DNA of 64,000 nucleotides from NCBI RefSeq assembly GCF_026130165.1, contig NZ_JAIHOM010000007.1, forward strand, positions 1 to 64,000, written 5' to 3'. Within the stretch, counting starts at the first letter, position 1. The number at the start of each line of letters is the position of its first letter. Position numbers and translations under genes: made by a program. The notes beneath the pieces were generated by a model that ran no database searches, was not told the DNA's origin, and saw nothing but the letters and a program-made list of their open reading frames with translations. Of the stretch, positions 31,830 to 42,144 are shown in pieces. Origin of the DNA: Spirulina subsalsa FACHB-351 (GTDB lineage: Bacteria; Cyanobacteriota; Cyanobacteriia; Cyanobacteriales; Spirulinaceae).

Positions 31830-34800
31830 ATGAAACAGTATGACTGGCACGAAAAAATTTATGAAGGCTCTCTCTCTATCGTTTACCGAGGAGTCGATCG
31901 GGTAGCCAAACGTCCGGTCATTGGCAAAATTCTGAAAGCGGATTATCCCACCCCCGAACAGTTAAGTCGCTACCACCAAGAATATCAAATTACGCGATCG
32001 CTTAATCTGTCCGGAGTCGTCCAAGCCTACGCCCTAGAACGCTATCAAAACAGCTTAATGATTATTCTAGAAGACTTTGGAGGAGAATCCCTAGAACAGT
32101 TACTACAGCGTCGTTCCTTAAGCTTATCAGAGTTTTTGGCGATCGCCCTTCAAGTGACCCAAACCCTCGCCCAAATCCACGCCGCCCACATTATCCACAA
32201 AGACCTTAACCCATCCAACCTTATTTATAATAGCACAACCGGACAAGTTAAAATCATTGATTTTGGCCTATCCAGTGGGTTAACTTCTGAAGTCACTTCC
32301 CCCCAAATTTCCCCCTCATTTGTCGGCACATTAGCCTACATTTCCCCAGAACAAACTGGACGGATGAACTGTTTACTAGACTATCGCACCGACTTTTATT
32401 CCTTGGGGGTAACATTTTACGAATTACTTACCGGAGAACTCCCCTTTAAAACCCAAGATTCCTTAGAACTAATTCACTGTCATATTGCTAAACAACCCCC
32501 TCCACCTAATCATTGTCCTGAAGTTCTCGCTCAGTTAATTCTAAAGCTCCTTGAAAAAAATCCCGAATCCCGCTATCAAAGCGCAACGGGGATTTATGAA
32601 GACCTAAAATGTTGCTGGGAGCAGTTAAGAACCCAGCAAAAAATTAAACCCTTTCCTTTAGGAAGATTTGATTATTCTGACTTCTTTAAAATCTCACAAA
32701 AACTCTACGGAAGAAGCCAAGAAATTGATTTTTTACTGCACTACTTTGAGCGACATCTCCAAGGAGTGCAAACCTCCCTTAACTCAACTCCATCAGAAAA
32801 ACCAGCCCTACCATTTTTATTAGTTTCCGGTGCCCCCGGTATTGGTAAATCCGCTTTAGTCAAAGAACTCTACAAACCCATTACCGAAAAACGCGGAGTT
32901 TTCTTATATGGTAAATTTGAACAATATAAACGAGACAGACCCTATAGTACCATTATTGATGCTTTTCAAAGCCTAATCAAAGCCATCTTGACCGAAAATG
33001 AGCAAATTATCACCCAATATCGCAAAAAAATCTTAGAACATATCGGGAAAAATAGCTCAATCCTTATAGAAATTATCCCCGAATTAGAACTAATTCTTGG
33101 GACTCAATCTCCTGCACCAATTTTGTCCCCTAATGAGTCTAAAAATCGCTTTAATTTAGTCCTACAAGATTTTATCTCTATCTTTGCCAAACCCGAACAT
33201 CCTCTAGTCTTATGTCTCGATGATTTACAATGGGCAGACCTAGAAACTTTAGACCTCATTCGCCTATTAGTAACTCGTCCGCTTCCCCAAGCACTTTTTA
33301 TCATAGGGACTTATCGAGATAACGAAATTTCCCCCCTGCATCCCCTCAGCCTAATGCGTGAGGAAATTGACCATTTAGGCTACTCTCTCCCTGAGATTAC
33401 CCTACAACCGTTAGATTTTCTCTCCATTGGTCAATTAGTCGCAGATACTCTAAATCTATCCATCTTCGAGGTGATGCCATTAGCCGAACTTTTAGGACAA
33501 AAAACCAATGGTAATCCCTTCTTTTTAGTGCAATTTCTCAAAACTTTATATGATCAAAAATACATCGTTTTTGATCATAAAGCCCGATGTTGGATTTGGG
33601 ATTTAGTCCAATTACAATCCTTGCAAATTACCGATAATGTCGTTGAACTTCTCGCCACTCGCATTCAACAACTCCATCCCATAACCCAAGAATTCTTACA
33701 GCAGGCAGCCTGTATTGGGAACTGCTTTGAAGCCGATCTTTTAGCCGTTTTAAGCAAACAATCAGCCCTTAATATTCAAAATGCCCTACAAGAAGCCTTA
33801 GAAATGGGGTTAATCTTTCCCGTTGGCGAGCAATCTTATTATACCATGAGAATCGGCAATCAACAGGATTTAGAACTATCCAGTTATACCCTCTTAGGTT
33901 GCCAGTATAAATTTATTCATGATTATATCCAACAAGCCGCTTATTCCTTAGTTCCAGAAGAGCAAAAACCGATCATTCACCAAAAAATTGGCGAATATTT
34001 ATTACACAATACACCGGAAGTTGAACGGGACGACAAATTGTTTGATATAGTCAATCAACTAAATCTAGGATTATGTCAATTGCCGTCAGATACTGTGGCA
34101 GAAGAGAAAAAAATAGAACTAGCTCAGTTGAACTGGGAAGCGGGGATAAAAGCCAAACAATCAACCGCCTATGCTATAGCTTTTGAATATCTTCAGACGG
34201 GCGTAAGCTTGTTACCTGAAAACAGTTGGCAAAACCATTATGATTTTACCTTACAACTGTTTATCTCTACCGCAGAAGTAGCTTATTTAAGCAGTCATTC
34301 TACGGAGCTTGACCAATTAATCAATAAAATTTTACCTCACACAGCAACCCTTTTAGATCAAGTTAAAGTTCATGAAATTAAAATTCAAAGTTTAATTGCT
34401 CAGGGAAATCTATCAGTCGCCCTTAATATTGGCTTAAAAACCTTGAGCTTGCTGGGGCTTAATTTACCCCCTAGACCGAGCAAAAATCTAGTTCAGGAAA
34501 AGATTAAGCAAACTCAGCAAAACTTAATCAACATTTCGGTTAAAAATATCTTAGAATTACCCCCAATGGTCAACTTAGAAGTTGAAGCCATGATGGGACT
34601 TTTAGCCAATATTTGTGCCGCATCTTATTTACATCGTCCCAGTTTATTCCCCTTCACGGTTTGTACGATGGTTGATCTCAGCTTACAATATGGCAACAGC
34701 ATGATCTCTCCTTTCGCTTATGCCGCTTATGGTTTAATTTTATGCGGAATTCTAGGTGATATTGACGCAGGATATGAACTAGCAGATGTTGCTTTAGACT

Positions 34801-37800
34801 TGGCTCATAAAATCAAAGCAGATTCAGTTTTAGCTCGCACTATGTTTGCTGTTAATAATGAAATTAAAAGCTGGAAACTGCATTTTCGGGAGGTATTAAA
34901 CCCCCTCAAACATTGTTACCAGATTGGGGTAGAAAACGGTGATTTAGAGTTTGCAGGCTATGCCGCAATGTATTACTGTAGTTATCTATACTGGGTTGGA
35001 ACCCCATTAAGTAAAATGAAAACGGTTTTAATGGAATACATTAAAGCCTTGCAAAAAATCCAACAACCGACGGGAGTTCATTATCTAGAAATTTTACTCC
35101 AGCTAGTATATAAATTAACGGATCAATCTGCTGATCCTACCCATTTATTAGGGAAAGTTTATACTCCCTCTAAATTCAGTTGGCTAAACGGGGCTAAAAT
35201 TCGCACTGTCCTTTTATTCTTCTATCTCCATCAAGTTTATCTCGCCTATATCTTCGGGGATTATGACTTAGCCTTAGAACAATTAAAATTTGCTCAAGAA
35301 TACAGTGATGCTCTTCCCGGATGTCCTCAAGTTGCCATTGTTGATTTTTATAGTGCTTTAGTTTTATTAGAACAGTATCATAAAATCACAGATTCTGAAC
35401 AAGAGAGTCTGTTACAGCAAGTCTATCAACACCAAGCAAGCCTGAAAAAATATGTAGATTTTGCACCGATGAATCACTGGCATAAATACCAATTAATTGA
35501 GGGAAAAATTCACTGTATAAAGGGGGAGTATTTCCAAGCTATTCGTTGCTATGAAGAAGCCATTCAGGAGGCTAAAAATAATCGCTTTATTCAGGATGAG
35601 GCAATGGCTTATGAATTAATAACCCAATGTTATAAAGCCCAAAATAACACGATTGTAGCTCGGGCTTATATTCATGAAGCACACTATCATTATCGCTCTT
35701 GGGGAGCAGTTGCCAAGGTTAAGCAGATTGAGCAGAAATATAATGAATTATTGATCGGACTGAAGCACCCTAGCAACAATCTGAGTTCTAGTCAGGAGAA
35801 TAATGAGGATTCTACCCTAGATATTAACAGTGTCCTCAAGGCTTCTCAAGCCTTGGGCAGTGAGATTATTTTTGAACAACTGCTCACCAAGATGATGAAA
35901 ATTGTCATTGAAAATGCCGGAGCAGATCGAGGGGTTTTATTGTTAGGGTATAATGACCAACCTTGGCAAGTGGTAGCGGCGGAAACCATTGGCAAGGAAG
36001 TTTCAGATTTTTTGCAATCTCCTCTAGAAAGTTTACCCTCTAATGCCCTGCCTAAGTCGATGATCTATTATGTCATGCGAACTCAAGAAAATTTAGTTTT
36101 AGCGGATGTAATGGAGGGCAAATTTAGCCAAGACCCCTATATTATACAATATCAACCCCAATCGGTTTTATGTATGCCGTTATTGAACCAAGGTCAGTTA
36201 ATTGGAATTCTCTATCTAGAGAATAAGTTAATTGCTGGGGCATTTACGGAATATCGCCTCAAGATTTTAAGAATTTTAGCCGCTCAAGCGGCGATTGCTT
36301 TAGAAAAGTCTCTATTATACCAAGATTTAGAGCAGGCGAAACAACAGGTTGAGGACTACTCAAAAACCTTAGAACAAAAGGTCAAAGAAAGGACAAAAGC
36401 ACTCCAGATTAGTGAGTCTCGTTATCGGGCTATTGTGGAGGATCAAACGGATTTGATTTGCCGCTTTAAGAAGGATGGAACATTACTGTTTGTCAATGAT
36501 GCTTATTGTCGTTATTTTGGCGTAGAACGATCCCAAATTTTATCGCAGTCTTTTGTGCCGATTATTCATCCAGAGGATCGGGAAAAGGTGCAAGATATTA
36601 TTGAGGCTTTGAGTTCAGAAAATCCGGTGATTAGTGTGGAACAGCGCACGTTAAGTCCAGAGCATCCTGATGATCCTGAGACAGTACGTTGGCAACAGTG
36701 GATTAATCGGGTGATTATTAATGAACAGGGGGAAGTGGTGGAATATCAGGGGGTAGGACGAGATGTTACCCTGCAAAAAAAGGCGGCTTTTGAATTAGAA
36801 AAAGCCAAAGAAGTGGCTGATGCAGCTAATCGCGCTAAAAGTGAGTTTTTAGCGAATATGAGTCATGAGTTACGAACTCCTTTAAATGCGATTTTAGGCT
36901 TTAGTCAACTGTTACAACGGGAAACTGAAGGTTTAGATCATCCCAAGGTGCATGAATATATCCAGATTGTTAATCGCAGTGGGGAACATTTGCGGGATTT
37001 AATTAATGATATTCTGGATATGTCGAAGATTGAGGCGGGTCGTTTGACGTTGAATCAGACGGATTGTGATTTGTCTGGTTTATTGCGAATGTTAGAGGAT
37101 TTATTTCAATTAAAGGCGCAACAAAAGGGGTTAGCGTTATGTATGGATTGTGATCCCGCTATTCCCCCGTTGATTGTGGTAGATCAACGAAAATTACGTC
37201 AAGTTTTAATTAATTTATTGGGGAATGGGATTAAGTTCACGGTAGAGGGAGAAGTTCGTTTAGGGGTAATGTTAGAGGGTGCAAGTTCTGCGGACAATTT
37301 GCGGTTACGCTTTGAAGTGAGGGATACAGGGGTAGGGATTGGGGAGGAAGATTTACCGATGCTATTTGAACCGTTTGTACAGACGGAGGTGGGGAGACAG
37401 TCGAATAGCGGCACGGGATTAGGTTTGGCGATTAGTCAGCAGTTTGTGGAGTTAATGGGGGGGAAAATTACGGTACAAAGTCGGGTCGGTGAGGGGACGG
37501 TGTTTGAGTTTACAATTCCTGTGCTGCTTGCGGAGGGTTCTCTTCCGGTTGTTTCTCCTGTGGGTCAGCGTATTATCGGTTTAGAACCGGATCAACCGAA
37601 TTATCGTATTCTGGTAGTGGATGATCGTTGGTCAAATCGCCATCTTTTAGTACAATTGCTCGAACCGTTTTTTGAGGTTCAGGAGGCCAAAAATGGGGAG
37701 GAGGCGATCGCACTTTTTCAGAGTTGGCATCCCCATCTGATTTGGATGGATGTTCAAATGCCGGGGATGAATGGCTACGAAACCACCCGTTACATTAAAT

Positions 37801-38228
37801 CCACCCCAGAAGGTCAAAATACACCGATTATTGCTCTGACAGCTAGTATCTTTGATGAGGAACAAGCGGTTATTGTCTCCGTGGGATGTGATGACTGGGT
37901 GCGTAAACCCTTTGCCAGTCGGGTGATTTTTGAGAAAATTCAGCAATATCTGGGGGTGCGTTATCGTTATGGGGAGGAAGTCCTCAATCCTGCGGTGACT
38001 ATGCTGAAGGAAGTCCCTCTGACGCGGCAAGACTTGGCCGCACTGCCTCTGCCATTGCAGCAAAAACTCCACGAGGCAGCTTTAACGCTTAAGTATCATG
38101 TGATGATTGAGGCGATCGCACAAGTCCCCCCAGAATCAACTAAACTCAGGGATGCTCTCCGCCAATTAGCTGATAATTTCCGATATGACACTATAATTGA
38201 CTTGACTGAGCCTTGCTTAGAATCCTAG
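31830..38228 (+). CDS. Giant Ser/Thr kinase-AAA-GAF-PAS-histidine kinase-receiver protein
   Basis: Signalling protein of 2132 residues. Order: Ser/Thr kinase (1-265; K33, HKD 123-125, N130, DFG Asp 144, so all catalytic residues are present though the Gly-rich loop is weak); AAA/STAND-type ATPase (290-590; Walker A GAPGIGKS, Walker B LVLCLDDLQWAD); helical TPR-like region (about 700-1290); GAF (about 1337-1493); coiled coil; PAS (1528-1653); HisKA with H1679 (NMSHELRTPLN); HATPase (GTGLGLAI intact); receiver with phospho-acceptor D1974; and a C-terminal helical tail of about 80 residues. This is the architecture of the HstK-type dual kinases of filamentous cyanobacteria. The next gene is a receiver-GGDEF-EAL protein and a likely partner. 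Confidence 0.93.
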   Translation: MKQYDWHEKIYEGSLSIVYRGVDRVAKRPVIGKILKADYPTPEQLSRYHQEYQITRSLNLSGVVQAYALERYQNSLMIILEDFGGESLEQLLQRRSLSLSEFLAIALQVTQTLAQIHAAHIIHKDLNPSNLIYNSTTGQVKIIDFGLSSGLTSEVTSPQISPSFVGTLAYISPEQTGRMNCLLDYRTDFYSLGVTFYELLTGELPFKTQDSLELIHCHIAKQPPPPNHCPEVLAQLILKLLEKNPESRYQSATGIYEDLKCCWEQLRTQQKIKPFPLGRFDYSDFFKISQKLYGRSQEIDFLLHYFERHLQGVQTSLNSTPSEKPALPFLLVSGAPGIGKSALVKELYKPITEKRGVFLYGKFEQYKRDRPYSTIIDAFQSLIKAILTENEQIITQYRKKILEHIGKNSSILIEIIPELELILGTQSPAPILSPNESKNRFNLVLQDFISIFAKPEHPLVLCLDDLQWADLETLDLIRLLVTRPLPQALFIIGTYRDNEISPLHPLSLMREEIDHLGYSLPEITLQPLDFLSIGQLVADTLNLSIFEVMPLAELLGQKTNGNPFFLVQFLKTLYDQKYIVFDHKARCWIWDLVQLQSLQITDNVVELLATRIQQLHPITQEFLQQAACIGNCFEADLLAVLSKQSALNIQNALQEALEMGLIFPVGEQSYYTMRIGNQQDLELSSYTLLGCQYKFIHDYIQQAAYSLVPEEQKPIIHQKIGEYLLHNTPEVERDDKLFDIVNQLNLGLCQLPSDTVAEEKKIELAQLNWEAGIKAKQSTAYAIAFEYLQTGVSLLPENSWQNHYDFTLQLFISTAEVAYLSSHSTELDQLINKILPHTATLLDQVKVHEIKIQSLIAQGNLSVALNIGLKTLSLLGLNLPPRPSKNLVQEKIKQTQQNLINISVKNILELPPMVNLEVEAMMGLLANICAASYLHRPSLFPFTVCTMVDLSLQYGNSMISPFAYAAYGLILCGILGDIDAGYELADVALDLAHKIKADSVLARTMFAVNNEIKSWKLHFREVLNPLKHCYQIGVENGDLEFAGYAAMYYCSYLYWVGTPLSKMKTVLMEYIKALQKIQQPTGVHYLEILLQLVYKLTDQSADPTHLLGKVYTPSKFSWLNGAKIRTVLLFFYLHQVYLAYIFGDYDLALEQLKFAQEYSDALPGCPQVAIVDFYSALVLLEQYHKITDSEQESLLQQVYQHQASLKKYVDFAPMNHWHKYQLIEGKIHCIKGEYFQAIRCYEEAIQEAKNNRFIQDEAMAYELITQCYKAQNNTIVARAYIHEAHYHYRSWGAVAKVKQIEQKYNELLIGLKHPSNNLSSSQENNEDSTLDINSVLKASQALGSEIIFEQLLTKMMKIVIENAGADRGVLLLGYNDQPWQVVAAETIGKEVSDFLQSPLESLPSNALPKSMIYYVMRTQENLVLADVMEGKFSQDPYIIQYQPQSVLCMPLLNQGQLIGILYLENKLIAGAFTEYRLKILRILAAQAAIALEKSLLYQDLEQAKQQVEDYSKTLEQKVKERTKALQISESRYRAIVEDQTDLICRFKKDGTLLFVNDAYCRYFGVERSQILSQSFVPIIHPEDREKVQDIIEALSSENPVISVEQRTLSPEHPDDPETVRWQQWINRVIINEQGEVVEYQGVGRDVTLQKKAAFELEKAKEVADAANRAKSEFLANMSHELRTPLNAILGFSQLLQRETEGLDHPKVHEYIQIVNRSGEHLRDLINDILDMSKIEAGRLTLNQTDCDLSGLLRMLEDLFQLKAQQKGLALCMDCDPAIPPLIVVDQRKLRQVLINLLGNGIKFTVEGEVRLGVMLEGASSADNLRLRFEVRDTGVGIGEEDLPMLFEPFVQTEVGRQSNSGTGLGLAISQQFVELMGGKITVQSRVGEGTVFEFTIPVLLAEGSLPVVSPVGQRIIGLEPDQPNYRILVVDDRWSNRHLLVQLLEPFFEVQEAKNGEEAIALFQSWHPHLIWMDVQMPGMNGYETTRYIKSTPEGQNTPIIALTASIFDEEQAVIVSVGCDDWVRKPFASRVIFEKIQQYLGVRYRYGEEVLNPAVTMLKEVPLTRQDLAALPLPLQQKLHEAALTLKYHVMIEAIAQVPPESTKLRDALRQLADNFRYDTIIDLTEPCLES

Positions 38229-38532
38229 CTCCCCCAGAAAAAATCGTCTCCCACTCACTAGATTGCCCCAAGTTACGTCATTTATCACTCACTCTATTTT
38301 ATCACTCACTCTATTTTTTTTCAAAAATTGTTGGCAAAATTCACTCAAAAAAGTAGAGAAAAAATTCAGGATAAAATTTTTCGTTTCTTGTTTCTTCAGA
38401 TAGTAAAGGTCGTCTTTTTCCTGAGTCTATCAAAGGGATTTGCTAAATTTAAATGTGTCACTTGTCTCCTAACATCTTTAACTTATTTGCTCTCTTCTTT
38501 TGTTTAACCATCATTAAAAATGACGATTAAAA
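38229..38532. other. Spacer before the REC-GGDEF-EAL gene
   Basis: Contains two exact 17-base tandem copies of TTATCACTCACTCTATT (38282-38298, 38299-38315) followed by a T-run, and a 13-base tandem duplication at the downstream start codon. No ORF over 20 codons. Confidence 0.5.
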
Positions 38533-40362
38533 ATGACGATTGAGACGACCGAATCTCGAAAAGCGAATATTTTAATTGTTGATGATACTCCAGATAACTT
38601 ACGATTTCTCGCCCAAACTTTAGAGATCAGAGGCTATGAAGTACAATGCGCTCTGTCAGGGGCGTTAGCTCTGCGTGCTGCTAAACTGGAACCCCCAGAT
38701 TTAATTTTGTTAGATATTAAAATGCCGGGGATGGATGGGTATGAGGTTTGTCAACAATTTAAACGTTTAAAAGAAACCCAAGAAATTCCCGTCATTTTTA
38801 TTAGTGCGTTAGATGAAGTTTTGGATAAAGTAAAGGCGTTTCAAGTCGGGGGTGTGGATTATATTACAAAGCCTTTTCAAGAGGAAGAAGTCCTAGTGAG
38901 AATTGAAAACCACTTGATGTTACAAGCGGCAAAACAGGAAATTTCTCAACTCAATTTAGAATTAGAAAAGCGGGTTCAAGAGCGAACAGCAGAACTAGCT
39001 CAGGAAATTAAACAACACCAACAAACTCAACAACAATTGCTCCATATTGCTTTGCATGATGAGTTAACAGGGCTACCTAATCGGAGTTTATTAATTGAAC
39101 GCTTAAAAGAGTCTTTAAAAGCCTATAAAGCTAATCCTAGCCAACGTTTTGCGGTTTTATTTTTGGATTGCGATCGCTTCAAGGTAGTCAATGACTCTCT
39201 CGGACACAGTGTAGGCGATCGCCTACTCTGTGCCATTGCCTCCCGTCTGCGCTGTTGTCTGCGTTTGGGGGATACCCTAGCTCGTTTGGGAGGAGATGAG
39301 TTTACCATTTTGTTAGAAAATATTGAACAACTCGAAGATGTATTACTGATTGTCCGTTCCATTCAATCAGAATTGCAATATCCCTTTAAGCTGGAACATC
39401 AAGACATTTTTATTGATATGAGCATTGGGATTGCAATGGTCAATGAAGACTATCAACAGGCCGAACATTTATTACGAGATGCTGATGCGGCTATGTATCA
39501 AGCTAAACGAGCAGGGAAATCTTGTTATCAAGTATTTCAGCCGGAAATGTATCGCAATGCACTGATTCGGTTTCAAGCAGAACGAGACTTACGGCACGCC
39601 ATTGAACGGCAAGAGTTTCGGGTGTATTATCAACCCCTAATTTCTCTGATGACAGGTCAATTAACAGGTTTTGAAGCCTTGGTGCGTTGGCATCATCCTG
39701 AACGGGGGCTAGTGTCTCCGGGGGAATTTATCGACATTGCAGAAGAAACCGGATTTATTGTCCCTATTGGTTTCTGGGTTTTACGAGAAGCGTGCGCCCA
39801 GTTCCAAACTTGGCAAGATACGATTGCTATTCCTTCTAATTTAACCCTCAGCGTCAATCTTTCAGTGAAACAATTTGCGCAACCGAATTTATTAGATTGG
39901 ATTGATAGTATTTTAAAACAAACTAATATTAAATCTCAACAATTGAAGTTAGAAATAACAGAAAGTGTTATACTAGAAAATACAGCCTCAGTTCAAGGCA
40001 TTTTTAATCAACTACATCAACGAAAAATTTTATTAGCGATTGATGATTTTGGCACGGGTTACTCCTCCCTGAGTTATCTCCACCGTTTCCCAATGGATAC
40101 GTTAAAAATTGACCGTTCTTTTGTTGATTTTATGACCCAAAGTCCGGTAAATTTAGGCATTGTTAAAACCATTATCAATCTTGCTCATCAACTGGGAATG
40201 AGTGTCGTGGCAGAAGGCATTGAGACAGAACACCAAGCCCGCACTTTACAAGAGATGGGTTGTGAGGAAGGGCAGGGGTTTTTATTTTCTAAACCCCTGC
40301 CTGTGGAAGCGGCAACGGAATTGCTCCAACAATTTCCTGTCTTGTTGGTTTCTAGAGATTAG
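38533..40362 (+). CDS. Response regulator with GGDEF and EAL domains
   Basis: Product of 609 residues. The receiver (10-130) has the acidic pair D17/D18, phospho-acceptor D61 and a conserved Lys in YITKPF. A coiled coil (135-170) leads to a GGDEF domain with GGDEF at 253-257 and an I-site RLGD upstream. An EAL domain follows with EAL at 381-383, NLSVKQF, LEITES, DDFGTGYSS, KIDRSFV and VVAEGIET, all intact. It could both make and degrade c-di-GMP, with phosphorylation setting the balance. Its partner is probably the hybrid kinase encoded 300 bases upstream. The start region is a duplicated ATG block without a clear ribosome-binding site. Confidence 0.93.
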   Translation: MTIETTESRKANILIVDDTPDNLRFLAQTLEIRGYEVQCALSGALALRAAKLEPPDLILLDIKMPGMDGYEVCQQFKRLKETQEIPVIFISALDEVLDKVKAFQVGGVDYITKPFQEEEVLVRIENHLMLQAAKQEISQLNLELEKRVQERTAELAQEIKQHQQTQQQLLHIALHDELTGLPNRSLLIERLKESLKAYKANPSQRFAVLFLDCDRFKVVNDSLGHSVGDRLLCAIASRLRCCLRLGDTLARLGGDEFTILLENIEQLEDVLLIVRSIQSELQYPFKLEHQDIFIDMSIGIAMVNEDYQQAEHLLRDADAAMYQAKRAGKSCYQVFQPEMYRNALIRFQAERDLRHAIERQEFRVYYQPLISLMTGQLTGFEALVRWHHPERGLVSPGEFIDIAEETGFIVPIGFWVLREACAQFQTWQDTIAIPSNLTLSVNLSVKQFAQPNLLDWIDSILKQTNIKSQQLKLEITESVILENTASVQGIFNQLHQRKILLAIDDFGTGYSSLSYLHRFPMDTLKIDRSFVDFMTQSPVNLGIVKTIINLAHQLGMSVVAEGIETEHQARTLQEMGCEEGQGFLFSKPLPVEAATELLQQFPVLLVSRD

Positions 40363-40413
40363 CAAAAAGGACGCAACATCTTGCGTCCTTTCCGTTGTAT
40401 GATGGGCCAATCC

Positions 40414-41823
40414 CTACAACTGTTTCACTTCAGACACTAACTGAGTCACCACATCTTTGGCACTGCCAAACAACATCATGGTTTTGTCCTCATAAAATAA
40501 CTCGTTGTCTACCCCAGCAAAACCCGCCCGCATACTGCGCTTAATGACAATGGTATGCTTGGCGTGATCTACCTCCAAGATGGGCATTCCGTAAATGGGA
40601 CTACTGCGGTCATGACGGGCGGCTGGATTGACTACATCATTGGCCCCAATGACTAAAGCGACATCGGTTTGATCAAATTGGGGGTTGATGTCGTCCATGT
40701 CGTAGAGTTGGGGATAAGGCACATTGGCCTCTGCCAGTAAAACGTTCATGTGGCCGGGCATCCGACCCGCGACGGGGTGAATCGCATATTTCACTTCTAC
40801 CCCTAAACCTTCCAATTGGTCGGCTAATTCCCGGACGGCGTGTTGCGCTTGAGCAACGGCCATACCATACCCGGGTACAATGACCACAGAACGGGCATAG
40901 CCCAACATCATGGCCCCTTCTTCGGGATCAATGCTATGGACGGTCTTCTGGATGCCATCTCCTCCGGCGCTGCTCACTTCCCCTGAATCTGAACCAAATC
41001 CGGCAAATAGGACATTGGCCAAAGAACGGTTCATGGCTTTACACATGATATTGGTCAGGATTAGCCCGGAAGCTCCCACTAGGGCCCCGGCAATGATCAA
41101 CATATTGTTATTGACCACAAATCCAGCCGCGGCCGCGGCCAGTCCAGAGTAGGAGTTTAAGAGGGAAATGACTACGGGCATATCCCCCCCACCAATGGGG
41201 ATGACAAATAACACCCCGAGGATGAGGGAAATGGCAATTAGACCGTAGAAAATGGGCAGGGTATGGGGGGCAAAGAGGAAGTAGGCACTGCCCCCTAAAA
41301 AGGCGGCGAGGATGAGGAAGTTCACCACCTGCTGGAGGGGGAAGAGGACGGGCGCCCCGGGCATGATGCCCTGAAGTTTGGCGAAGGCGATAAAACTCCC
41401 GGTGAGGGTGACTCCACCAATGAGTACGCCGAGGATAATGGTGACGAGGGAGGTGGTGGAGAGGGGGGCGTTGCTGCTGAGGAGTCGCCAAAATTCGGCG
41501 ATCGCAACTAGGGCCGAAGCCCCCCCGCCTAAACCGTTGAAAATCCCCACCATTTGGGGCATGGCGGTCATTTCCACTTTCGAGGCAGCAACGGCCCCAA
41601 TCACGGAGCCAATCACAATCCCAATCAAAATGATCTGATAGTTCAAGACTTGCTGTTCTAGCAAGGTGGCGACAACGGCTAAGAACATCCCAATGGCGGC
41701 TAGTTGATTGCCTTGGCGCGCTGTGGCCGGGGAGCCTAAGCGTTTTAAACCCAAAATAAACAGGGACGCGGCCACCAGATAACTCAATTGAATCCCAGTG
41801 GGCAAAAATTCGCTCAGATTCAT
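40414..41823 (-). CDS. pntB: NAD(P) transhydrogenase beta subunit
   Basis: Membrane subunit of 469 residues that couples proton movement to hydride transfer from NADH to NADP+. About nine transmembrane helices occupy residues 1-260. The C-terminal NADP-binding domain includes SVVIVPGYGMAVAQAQH, the dinucleotide-binding motif, and VALVIGANDVVNPAARHD. The ATG overlaps the stop of the gene before it (ATGA), so translation is coupled. It is the last gene of a three-gene pnt operon. Confidence 0.97.
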   Translation of the reverse strand: MNLSEFLPTGIQLSYLVAASLFILGLKRLGSPATARQGNQLAAIGMFLAVVATLLEQQVLNYQIILIGIVIGSVIGAVAASKVEMTAMPQMVGIFNGLGGGASALVAIAEFWRLLSSNAPLSTTSLVTIILGVLIGGVTLTGSFIAFAKLQGIMPGAPVLFPLQQVVNFLILAAFLGGSAYFLFAPHTLPIFYGLIAISLILGVLFVIPIGGGDMPVVISLLNSYSGLAAAAAGFVVNNNMLIIAGALVGASGLILTNIMCKAMNRSLANVLFAGFGSDSGEVSSAGGDGIQKTVHSIDPEEGAMMLGYARSVVIVPGYGMAVAQAQHAVRELADQLEGLGVEVKYAIHPVAGRMPGHMNVLLAEANVPYPQLYDMDDINPQFDQTDVALVIGANDVVNPAARHDRSSPIYGMPILEVDHAKHTIVIKRSMRAGFAGVDNELFYEDKTMMLFGSAKDVVTQLVSEVKQL

Positions 41824-42116
41824 GCTTTAGCCTCCTTTTTCTTAAACATGAGCAACATCCGGTCTGTCACCAGAAAACCGCCGACGACGTTAATGGTGGC
41901 GAGAATGACGGCGATAAAGCCCAAAATGACGGTTAAGTTCCAATCCTTGGCCCCAGAGACTAAAATCGCCCCTAATACGGCAATACCGGAGATGGCATTA
42001 GCTCCAGACATCAGGGGGGTGTGTAGGGTGGGGGGGACTTTGTTAATCACCTCAAAGCCCACAAAGGAGGCCAAGACAAAAACAAACAAACAAGTAATTA
42101 AGGTTGCTGTGGTCAT
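41820..42116 (-). CDS. pntAB: NAD(P) transhydrogenase alpha subunit, membrane part
   Basis: Product of 98 residues with three to four transmembrane helices, corresponding to the C-terminal membrane segment of the single-chain E. coli PntA (family DUF3814/PNTB_4TM-like: LIVFVLASFVGFEVINKVPP in spirit, here CLFVFVLASFVGFEVINKV, then TPLMSGANAISGIAVLGA). Cyanobacteria encode this part separately. It overlaps pntB by four bases (ATGA) and follows pntAA by 28 bases. Confidence 0.95.
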   Translation of the reverse strand: MTTATLITCLFVFVLASFVGFEVINKVPPTLHTPLMSGANAISGIAVLGAILVSGAKDWNLTVILGFIAVILATINVVGGFLVTDRMLLMFKKKEAKA

Positions 42117-42144
42117 AGTTTTGACGAAATTAACAGATCAAGCT

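Noticed and set aside
37647-38072. 141-codon ORF antisense to the receiver domain of the giant kinase
   Set aside because: Overlaps a well-supported domain; no family features.
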